From Bacteroidota bacterium (GTDB taxonomy: Bacteria > Bacteroidota > Bacteroidia > Chitinophagales > Chitinophagaceae), in contig JAJXYG010000014.1 in NCBI GenBank assembly GCA_021780705.1, positions 1-5,109 of the forward strand: 5,109 nt of DNA. Reading direction: 5' to 3'. Both the position numbers and the translations under genes were made by a program. This document shows, one piece after another, positions 1-5,109 of the stretch; position 1 is the first letter of the stretch, and every line of letters begins with the position of its first letter. Below the pieces are notes generated by a model. That model was not told the DNA's origin, ran no database searches, and saw nothing but the letters and a program-made list of their open reading frames with translations.

Positions 1-604
1 GCATGGCCACCTTGTGGGCACATAGCGGGTGTTGGCTTTCCTCGCAGGTACAGGAGGTATCAAAATTTCGTTCCTCGTTTTTCTGAATGAGCACCCGGTA
101 ACGCGCAGGACCCATTTCCAGGGTCGCTTCCACCTTTTCATCAGCAGCCTTTACGATATTGAGTTTGTGGGTTCTCAGGATGTCTTCGGCCTGTTCAAAA
201 TTTTCCTGGCCCGCCATCATCCGGATCGTCTTCAGATCGATGGCCTTCATTTTCACCACCGTATGCCTTTGGTCATAGCGGATGGCATCGTGAGTGAAAA
301 GCAGGTTCCGGTCAATGAGGTCCTGGAGCTGAAACAGGGCGGCTGCCTCATGGCGGCAAATGTCCCCCAGGTTATAAGGGCAGGTGCAGCGGATCATGAA
401 GAGCTTGGGATCCTCATATTTTTGTACGCTGACCTTATAGAAGGTGGAATAACTGTCGTCTTTCACCCGAAAGGAAACCGAATGAATCATTTCATCATGG
501 TCCACCAATTCCACAAAACCCGCCGAATGGATTTTCTTTCCACGGCGAATTACTTCATCGGTACCGGCACTGTAGATGTATTTGATCAGGTGGGGTAAGG
601 CCAA
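1..604 (-). CDS. N-terminal part of a SWIM zinc-finger protein, probably an SNF2-family helicase (runs off left edge)
   Basis: The reading frame is open from 604 to the window edge (201 complete codons), so the gene is 3'-truncated by the window. It carries two SWIM motifs (CxCx7CxH): C73, C75, C83, H85 and C185, C187, C195, H197. SWIM motifs bind zinc and are known in bacterial SNF2/SWI2 ATPases, MuDR transposases and MEK kinases. In Bacteroidota, large SNF2-related helicases commonly begin with such a region, and the N-terminus MALPHLIKYIYSAG fits what I recall of them. The helicase core would lie outside the window, so the SNF2 assignment is inference while the zinc motifs are directly visible. 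The start is taken as TTG at 604: an in-frame TAG lies five codons upstream (619-617), no ATG lies between, and the first in-frame ATG (codon 39) would cut into conserved sequence. It follows comB by 138 bases and appears to have its own promoter. Confidence 0.8.
   Translation of the reverse strand, partial: MALPHLIKYIYSAGTDEVIRRGKKIHSAGFVELVDHDEMIHSVSFRVKDDSYSTFYKVSVQKYEDPKLFMIRCTCPYNLGDICRHEAAALFQLQDLIDRNLLFTHDAIRYDQRHTVVKMKAIDLKTIRMMAGQENFEQAEDILRTHKLNIVKAADEKVEATLEMGPARYRVLIQKNEERNFDTSCTCEESQHPLCAHKVAM
14..52 (-). other. Second SWIM zinc-binding motif
   Basis: Residues 185-197 read CTCEESQHPLCAH, again CxCx7CxH with the same spacing as the first copy 112 residues earlier. The window ends four residues later, so the following helix cannot be judged. 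Confidence 0.8.
350..388 (-). other. First SWIM zinc-binding motif
   Basis: Residues 73-85 of the partial SWIM protein read CTCPYNLGDICRH, a full CxCx7CxH set of zinc ligands. It is followed by the helix-like stretch EAAALFQLQDL, as expected after the SWIM histidine. Confidence 0.85.
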
Positions 605-666
605 AGTCTTTTCTTTCTATTTTGGTTTGTAAAAGGTTCACCCGAAAGTTTGAATTGGGCAATTTG

Positions 667-697
667 CAAAGGTAGTAAAAAAATACGGGGGGTCGAA
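667..697 (-). promoter_or_regulatory. Putative Bacteroidota-type promoter of the SWIM/SNF2 gene
   Basis: On the minus strand TACCTTTGC (-7 element at 674-667) matches the Bacteroidota consensus TAnnTTTG followed by a pyrimidine. A TTCG at 697-694, one mismatch from the -33 consensus TTTG, sits 19 bases upstream. Transcription would start near 660, giving a leader of roughly 55 bases before the TTG start. The spacer contains a C6 and a T7 tract. The -7 element overlaps the 8-base palindrome TTTGCAAA (663-670). This is a motif match only. Confidence 0.5.
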
Positions 698-742
698 GGG
701 ATTGGGTAATAAATTTAGTATTTGACCCCGGGAGCAAAGGGT

Positions 743-1486
743 CTAGCGAACCGCTACCAGCCTTCCGTCCTTGTAGATCACCGGAATATTGGCATTGTCC
801 GGGGTCAGGCAAAACCGGATATCCTCCTCGAGTCCAAACCCCATGAGCCGGTGGTAATGGGAGGCGTTTTTCTCCTTCATGAAATCAAACAGCCGGTCTC
901 CGGCTTCCAGGTAAAGAGATTCTGCGATCATCGTGGAATCGCAGTTTAGGGAAAAATGGGATTTGATCCGGTGAATGACGGCACCGGCCAGCAGGGTATC
1001 TTCGATATTGATCTTGTCCTTCCAGGCCGCACAGGCCAGGATCACATTCTTGTGCTCAGCAACCAGGTATTCGCAAAGCGCCGAGAGGTTGCTGAAGGCC
1101 CCGGTCAGGATCCCCTTGGCCCCTTCGGCAAGGGCCATATGCAAAAGCCGGGTTCCATTGGTGGTGGTGAGCACCAGGGTCTTTCCTTCAATAAACTCCC
1201 GGGTATATTGCAGGGGGGTATTGCCATAGGTGAGTCCTTCGGCGATCTTGCCGTCCCGCTCTCCCGCCGTAAGTACATCCATCTGCCTGCCGAGTTTGAT
1301 GCATTCGGCCACACTGTCTACCGGGATCACGCTCCGGGCCCCGTTATAGAGCGCCGTTGCGATGGTGGAAGTGGCCCTGAGGATGTCAATGATCACTACC
1401 AGGCTGTCGCTTACATCGTATAAATGCAATAAAGAAGGCGACAGGCAGGTCGAAAGGGTCGGAATCTTGTTTTTATCTTGGCTCAT
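743..1486 (-). CDS. comB: ComB-family 2-phosphosulfolactate phosphatase
   Basis: The 247-residue protein has the usual length of the ComB family. In methanogens ComB is a Mg-dependent enzyme that dephosphorylates 2-phospho-3-sulfolactate to sulfolactate, the second step of coenzyme M synthesis (EC 3.1.3.71). Family-type motifs visible in order: IDILRATST (33-41), AGERDG (74-79), GNTP (88-91), TTTNGT (107-112) and the acidic IEDTLLAGAV (161-170). No signal peptide or membrane segment is seen, so it should be cytosolic. The ATG at 1486 lies 29 bases after the gcvT stop with no terminator between, which suggests co-transcription; no Shine-Dalgarno is evident, as is normal in Bacteroidota. The family call is strong. 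The physiological substrate here is uncertain, because Bacteroidota do not make coenzyme M; sulfolactate or another sulfonate metabolism is a possibility. Confidence 0.88.
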   Translation of the reverse strand: MSQDKNKIPTLSTCLSPSLLHLYDVSDSLVVIIDILRATSTIATALYNGARSVIPVDSVAECIKLGRQMDVLTAGERDGKIAEGLTYGNTPLQYTREFIEGKTLVLTTTNGTRLLHMALAEGAKGILTGAFSNLSALCEYLVAEHKNVILACAAWKDKINIEDTLLAGAVIHRIKSHFSLNCDSTMIAESLYLEAGDRLFDFMKEKNASHYHRLMGFGLEEDIRFCLTPDNANIPVIYKDGRLVAVR

Positions 1487-1515
1487 CCCCGGAGTGTTTG
1501 CGTAAGAGTTATAGG

Positions 1516-2601
1516 TTATTCAAAGGGCATTTTGACTATTCTGGCAGCCAGGAGCCGCTCCCGGATCCGGATGAATACTTCCTGACCCGGATGGGAGTGG
1601 GCGGTAGCCACATAGCCCATGGCGATGGCCTTGCCCAGGCTGGGAGACTGGGTACCGCTGGTCACCCTTCCAATCACGTCCCCGGTGGCATCACAAATCT
1701 CGTAGTCATGGCGGGGAATTCCCCGGTCAATCATTTCAATGCCTACGAGCTTCCGGGATATCCCCAGCTCCTTTTGTTTCACCAGGGCCTCTTTTCCCAC
1801 AAAATCCTTGCTGAATTTGGTAATCCAGCCCAGTCCTGCTTCCAGCGGCGTGGTTCTTTCATCAATGTCGTTTCCGTAAAGGCAATAGCCCATTTCAAGC
1901 CTCAGGGTATCGCGTGCGGCCAGTCCGATGGGTTTGAGTCCCTGGGGGGCCCCGATTTCAAAGATCCGGTCCCAGATCAGGTCGGCATGGTTGGCGGTAT
2001 CTTCAAAATAGATTTCCACCCCTCCGGACCCGGTATATCCGGTGGCGCTGATCAGCACATTGTCCACCCCTGCAAATTTGCCTTTGAGGAAAGAATAATA
2101 TTTCAGGTTCATGATATCCTCCTCGATCAGGGGCTGTATGATCCGGGTGGCATTCGGTCCCTGTACGGCAAGCAAACAGGTTTTATCCGAAATATTGTGG
2201 ATTTCTGCCTTTCCCTGGTTGAACTTTTCTATCCAGTCCCAGTCCTTACTGATATTGGAGGCATTGACGACCAGCATATATACCTCATTTTCCTCGATGC
2301 AATAGACGATCAGGTCATCCAGGATTTTGCCCGCTTCATTGGTCAGACAGCTGTACTGGGCCTTGCCCCGGGTAAGCCTGGAGGCATCATTGGTGGTCAC
2401 CTGCTGGATCAGCGGCAGGGCATGAGGGCCTTTCAGGATGAATTCCCCCATATGACTTACATCAAACACCCCCGCATTGCGCCGGACTGCCGCATGTTCT
2501 TCATTGATTCCCGAATAACTGATCGGCATCTGGTAGCCTGCGAATTCGGCCATCTTTGCACCCAGTGCCAGGTGCTTTTGGACAAAAGGAGTGGTCTTCA
2601 T
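1516..2601 (-). CDS. gcvT: Glycine cleavage system T-protein (aminomethyltransferase)
   Basis: The 361-residue protein matches the usual GcvT length (about 360-370). T-protein takes the aminomethyl group from the lipoyl arm of H-protein and, with tetrahydrofolate, releases ammonia and forms 5,10-methylene-tetrahydrofolate (EC 2.1.2.10), a cytosolic step of glycine catabolism. Family hallmarks: GVFDVSHMGEF (44-54), the catalytic-type Asp pair in DDLIVY (95-100), AVQGPN (145-150), TGYTG (187-191), ARDTLRLEMG (229-238), the C-terminal-domain VTSGTQSPSLGKAIAMGY (313-330), and a C-terminal barrel. Where E. coli has TGYTGEAGYE this protein has TGYTGSGGVE, so the first Glu is a Ser; I recall small residues there in other Bacteroidota. 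The ATG at 2601 matches the family N-terminus (TPFVQKHLALGAKM). The genes for the P and H proteins are not in the window. It is first in a likely gcvT-comB transcript. Confidence 0.97.
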   Translation of the reverse strand: MKTTPFVQKHLALGAKMAEFAGYQMPISYSGINEEHAAVRRNAGVFDVSHMGEFILKGPHALPLIQQVTTNDASRLTRGKAQYSCLTNEAGKILDDLIVYCIEENEVYMLVVNASNISKDWDWIEKFNQGKAEIHNISDKTCLLAVQGPNATRIIQPLIEEDIMNLKYYSFLKGKFAGVDNVLISATGYTGSGGVEIYFEDTANHADLIWDRIFEIGAPQGLKPIGLAARDTLRLEMGYCLYGNDIDERTTPLEAGLGWITKFSKDFVGKEALVKQKELGISRKLVGIEMIDRGIPRHDYEICDATGDVIGRVTSGTQSPSLGKAIAMGYVATAHSHPGQEVFIRIRERLLAARIVKMPFE

Positions 2602-2620
2602 AACGATCTTTAAGTGGTTG

Positions 2621-2628
2621 CAAATTTA
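2621..2628 (-). promoter_or_regulatory. Putative -7 promoter element for gcvT
   Basis: On the minus strand TAAATTTG (followed by C) matches the Bacteroidota -7 consensus TAnnTTTG plus pyrimidine. It lies 19 bases before the gcvT ATG, which would give a leader of only about 12-15 bases. No convincing TTTG -33 element is found at 19-20 bases upstream (the sequence there is TGAG). A separate promoter is expected, because a terminator separates gcvT from the PspC gene. Confidence 0.42.
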
Positions 2629-2714
2629 GGAGAAAAAGTGAGCCATCCTCATTTTGGTTTGACCCTTCAGGGAAGTACCCCCGGTTCCGGGTATCTGACC
2701 GGCAAGAATCCCCT

Positions 2715-2751
2715 AAAATTAAAAAGGCCCCATGTAAACACATGAAGCCTT
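2715..2751 (-). terminator. Rho-independent terminator after the PspC gene
   Basis: On the minus strand AAGGCTTCATGT pairs with ACATGGGGCCTT around a GTTT loop (2751-2724): a 12-bp stem with two G-U pairs, followed by TTTAATTTT. It begins 38 bases after the stop codon of the PspC protein and closes the padR-pspC unit before gcvT. The opposite strand lacks a clean T-run, so it should act mainly in the minus direction. Confidence 0.82.
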
Positions 2752-2789
2752 CCTTCTATTCAACTTCAACTTAAGAACTGAACGAAAGA

Positions 2790-5000
2790 CTATATCATAA
2801 TGACATACTGATATTTTGCTTCTTCGGCTCCCCCGTTGAAAGAAGTGCCTGACTTTTGGTCCAGGGTTTCAATTTTTTTTTCCAGTTTGTCCTGGGCTTT
2901 TTTAAGGGAATCCTTTTCCCGGATGATTTCCTGCTGGCGGGCGGCATTCAGGGAATCCAGGGATTTTTGGATTTTCTGCATCTGCATTTCTTTCTGGGCC
3001 TTCAGGGAGTCCAGTTTGTTATGGGGATAATAGTGGTATCGGCCGGAATTACCCGTGTCGCTGTTTTCATCGGGAGCATTCCAGTTGTCGTCACCTGAAT
3101 CGCGGTTTACCTTATCGGAACGGATGCCGTCCGTGGTATAGAGACCATCCGACTTCATCACATAATCCACCCCATAATCATAATAGTAGCCGTTTTCGTC
3201 CCAGTTGAACCAGTCGTCATGGTTCCAGGGAAAGGAGATCCGGTAATTATTAAAGCCCATGTTCTTGTCGATTCTGATATGGTGGTTTTCGGGAACATAC
3301 ACAATGATGATGGCACTTTGGTTGCGGAACTTGTCGGTAGTATTGATCGAGATGGCCCGGTCCACAAAAAGCGTGGAGTCCTGCTGCAATACCCTCATCC
3401 GGATCAGGGAGGCAAGGGTGTCTGCCGTCCTGCGGGAGTCCCCGTTACAGAGGCGGATCACGCCGACCTGGAAGCTGTCGGTGGGGGATTTTTCAATTTC
3501 CAGTTTGACCGTGCCGATGTAGACGGTATCGTCACTGAAATTGGGAAAAGGTTCAAAATTCAGCCAGCGGTTAAAGCGGTCATACCGGTTATTGGGAAAG
3601 GCACTTACCGTCAGTCCGCGTATGGAAGGCTGGGTGAGTGCCACCTTGGTTTCATTGGCGCTGTTGGCTCTCCTGAAATCCTGACTGATGGAGGTAATCA
3701 GGGCAATAAAGCAGGCCAGTCCCAGCAACCAGAGTCCGAGGAAAGAGGCCCGCATCATTTTGTTGGAACCTTTGACCCGGGCAAATCTCCGGATGATGAA
3801 AGTGATGATCCCGATGATGGGCACGATGATAAAGAATATCAGGGTTCCCCAGGCAAAGAGGTTCTGCCATCCGTCTGTCAATATGAAATATTTGTACGGG
3901 AAGAGCCCTATGGATACAATTACCAGGGCAAAAAGTGCGATGATCAGTCCCAGGGCAATACATCCCAGTATGAAATACGCAAAGGCTTTAAAGAGGGTGA
4001 CAATGATATTGCCCAGTACCCCGCTGGTCCGCCTTGCCGCATATTGCATTTCTTTACCGATTTCTTCCCCCCTTTCCTTTGCAATGAAGCCGGCTTCCTT
4101 TCCCAATTTACCCACCCTTTCCTTCACCCCCTTCATTTCTTCCACCACGGAGTTCTTGATGGAGTTCAGGTCAATTTTTTCCCCCTTCATTTCCAGCTTC
4201 TCAGAGGTGGTGGTAGCTTCCGGAATCACCAGCCACAGAATGATGTAGATGATGAAGGATCCGGGACTGAAGGTGAACCCCAGAAAGTTCGGGAAACTAA
4301 GGGGTCCAAAATGGTTCCAGTGGAAGATGATGGTGAAAAAAGGGATCAGGAAGAACACCCGGGGGATCCAGGGGTTGATGTCAAAATAGCTGCCGATCCC
4401 GCTGCAGACCCCGCCCAGGATCTTGCGGTCCGGATTGCGGTAAAGGCGCTTTCTGACCCCATTGACCAGGGTATTGCTTCCTGGAAGGAAGATCCAAAGG
4501 AAGATGTAGGCGATGATCCCGATTCCTGAAATCAGGAACAGAATCCGGACAATGACCGGGTCGATGCCCAGGTACACCGCAATCCCGCTACATACCCCGC
4601 CCAGGATCTTGTTGTTTTCATCGCGGTAAAGCCGCTTGTGTTCCCAGGAGAAATTGGGGGTATACCCGGTATCTTCTTTCCGGGAATTGTCCTCAGAGCC
4701 GGTTTTGGCGGATGCGGATGCCGCCTCAGCGGATTCATCGCCCTCAAAATCTTCCGGCCTGCCGATGTTCTTAATGATGGCGTTGACGTCATCATCGGTA
4801 ATGCAGGAGGCTCCCTTTTTCAGGATATCCTGGAATAATTCGCTGATCCGGCTTTCGATGTCATTGATGATTTCATCCCGGCCCTCTTCATTGGCGAAAT
4901 ATTTCCTAAGGCTATCTATGTACTGCTTCAGTATTTCGTAGGAAGTCTCCTCGATAGCTACGACCGTACCCTGGAAATTTATATTGATTACTTTTTTCAT
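2790..5000 (-). CDS. Tandem PspC-domain membrane protein with C-terminal coiled coil
   Basis: The 736-residue protein contains two PspC domains, at about 121-173 (KRLYRDENNKILGGVCSGI...) and 184-260 (KRLYRNPDRKILGGVCSGI...). PspC is an inner-membrane sensor of the phage-shock envelope-stress response in Proteobacteria; the role of these long Bacteroidota forms is not established. Residues 1-85 form a charged, probably cytoplasmic domain (EEGRDEIINDIESRISELF, then ITDDDVNAIIKNIGRPEDF) resembling the small domain often joined to PadR-linked membrane proteins. Hydrophobic segments lie near 149-173, 211-226, 248-260, 330-366 (long enough for two passes), 381-404 and 418-438. An amphipathic Lys/Glu-rich linker covers 268-325. 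Residues about 455-585 look beta-rich, possibly an adhesin-like domain (weak inference). Then come an aromatic/Asp/Asn-rich stretch (590-660) and a coiled coil (661-714). The start 36 bases after the PadR stop suggests one operon, possibly PadR-repressed. Confidence 0.9.
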   Translation of the reverse strand: MKKVININFQGTVVAIEETSYEILKQYIDSLRKYFANEEGRDEIINDIESRISELFQDILKKGASCITDDDVNAIIKNIGRPEDFEGDESAEAASASAKTGSEDNSRKEDTGYTPNFSWEHKRLYRDENNKILGGVCSGIAVYLGIDPVIVRILFLISGIGIIAYIFLWIFLPGSNTLVNGVRKRLYRNPDRKILGGVCSGIGSYFDINPWIPRVFFLIPFFTIIFHWNHFGPLSFPNFLGFTFSPGSFIIYIILWLVIPEATTTSEKLEMKGEKIDLNSIKNSVVEEMKGVKERVGKLGKEAGFIAKERGEEIGKEMQYAARRTSGVLGNIIVTLFKAFAYFILGCIALGLIIALFALVIVSIGLFPYKYFILTDGWQNLFAWGTLIFFIIVPIIGIITFIIRRFARVKGSNKMMRASFLGLWLLGLACFIALITSISQDFRRANSANETKVALTQPSIRGLTVSAFPNNRYDRFNRWLNFEPFPNFSDDTVYIGTVKLEIEKSPTDSFQVGVIRLCNGDSRRTADTLASLIRMRVLQQDSTLFVDRAISINTTDKFRNQSAIIIVYVPENHHIRIDKNMGFNNYRISFPWNHDDWFNWDENGYYYDYGVDYVMKSDGLYTTDGIRSDKVNRDSGDDNWNAPDENSDTGNSGRYHYYPHNKLDSLKAQKEMQMQKIQKSLDSLNAARQQEIIREKDSLKKAQDKLEKKIETLDQKSGTSFNGGAEEAKYQYVIMI
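4396..4451 (-). repeat. Internal repeat copy 2 (second PspC domain core)
   Basis: This 56-base stretch encodes the RLYR...KILGGVCSGI core of the second PspC domain. It is identical to copy 1 (4582-4637) at 46 of 56 positions by eye, without gaps. An 18-base block (4408-4425) is perfectly conserved. The copies are 186 bases apart, exactly 62 codons. Confidence 0.8.
4582..4637 (-). repeat. Internal repeat copy 1 (first PspC domain core)
   Basis: Partner of the repeat at 4396-4451, encoding the corresponding core of the first PspC domain. It reflects an in-frame domain duplication within the gene rather than a mobile repeat. Confidence 0.8.
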
Positions 5001-5036
5001 GTCGAACTGTTTAAATATGGTTGAAGTTGTATAGAG

Positions 5037-5109
5037 TTAATTTTTGCTGGCGGTCAACTCCTGTACCGCATTGGCAAGCTCCTGCCAGGTGGTTTCCAGT
5101 TCCTGGTAA
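5037..5109 (-). CDS. C-terminal end of a probable PadR-family transcriptional regulator (partial)
   Basis: The reading frame enters from the right edge and ends at TAA (5039-5037), giving 23 residues: YQELETTWQELANAV followed by QELTASKN. This resembles the last helix of Bacteroidota PadR-like regulators (typically ...YxELxxTWxELxxAVxxL followed by a short polar tail). PadR genes commonly sit directly upstream of PspC-domain genes in this phylum. PadR proteins are winged-helix repressors that dimerise through their C-terminal helices. The DNA-binding domain is outside the window, so the call rests on a short tail plus context. The 36-base gap to the next ATG suggests co-transcription with the PspC gene. 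Confidence 0.65.
   Translation of the reverse strand, partial: YQELETTWQELANAVQELTASKN

Noticed and set aside
29..598. A 189-codon open frame on the plus strand at the left end
   Set aside because: It is the antisense shadow of the SWIM protein. The minus-strand frame has two complete CxCx7CxH motifs, and the plus-strand product matches nothing I recognise.
724..743. A short inverted repeat (GACCC/GGGTC) at the comB stop codon as a terminator
   Set aside because: The stem is only 5 bp with a 10-base loop and no T-run follows, so it does not meet the look of an intrinsic terminator. Whether transcription reads through into the SWIM gene is left open.
555..812. An 85-codon minus-strand frame spanning the comB end and the SWIM gene start
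   Set aside because: It overlaps both real genes in a different frame, covers the putative promoter and has no recognisable features.
1498..2613. A 371-codon open frame on the plus strand antisense to gcvT
   Set aside because: It mirrors gcvT almost end to end, and the minus-strand protein carries all the GcvT hallmarks. The plus-strand product has no family resemblance.
2602..2714. Possible small gene or regulatory RNA between the terminator and gcvT
   Set aside because: Minus-strand frames here run out of phase into gcvT and have no recognisable protein features. Apart from the -7 element I see only an isolated short CCCGG/CCGGG symmetry, not a convincing RNA fold.
3219..4529. A 436-codon open frame on the plus strand antisense to the PspC gene
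   Set aside because: Its translation is rich in Gly/Asp/Pro with no recognisable domain, and it lies opposite a convincing PspC protein. Long antisense frames are common with this codon usage.

Overview
The window reads as a piece of a Bacteroidota chromosome, most likely from the Chitinophagaceae or a close relative (inferred from protein wording, not from a search). Three things support this. Two promoter-like sites match the Bacteroidota -7 element TAnnTTTG. The gene starts lack clear Shine-Dalgarno sequences. The proteins resemble Bacteroidota forms of SWIM/SNF2 helicase, ComB, GcvT and a two-PspC membrane protein following a PadR regulator. All five genes lie on the minus strand, so transcription runs from high to low coordinates. 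Coding density is high, and the largest gap between genes is about 190 bases.

In transcription order: (1) 5109-5037 is the last 23 codons of what is probably a PadR-family regulator. (2) 5000-2790 encodes a 736-residue multi-pass membrane protein with two tandem PspC domains, a conserved N-terminal cytoplasmic domain and a C-terminal coiled coil. It starts 36 bases after the PadR stop, so the two look co-transcribed, and a good intrinsic terminator follows it at 2751-2715. (3) 2601-1516 is gcvT, the aminomethyltransferase (T-protein) of the glycine cleavage system, with a promoter-like element just upstream. (4) 1486-743 is a ComB-family 2-phosphosulfolactate phosphatase, 29 bases behind gcvT and probably in the same transcript. 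(5) 604 to the left edge is the N-terminal part of a protein with two SWIM zinc-finger motifs, most likely a large SNF2-type helicase. It appears to start at TTG and has its own promoter-like site.

Functionally these look like three independent units: a PadR/PspC envelope-stress module, a one-carbon/sulfonate metabolic pair (gcvT-comB), and a DNA- or chromatin-type helicase. I see no mobile element, CRISPR array, tRNA or rRNA, and no strong candidate for an undescribed multi-gene system. The points most worth a second look are the ComB homologue in a non-methanogen, the twin SWIM motifs with identical spacing, the duplicated PspC domain still visible at DNA level, and homopolymer tracts inside a putative promoter spacer.
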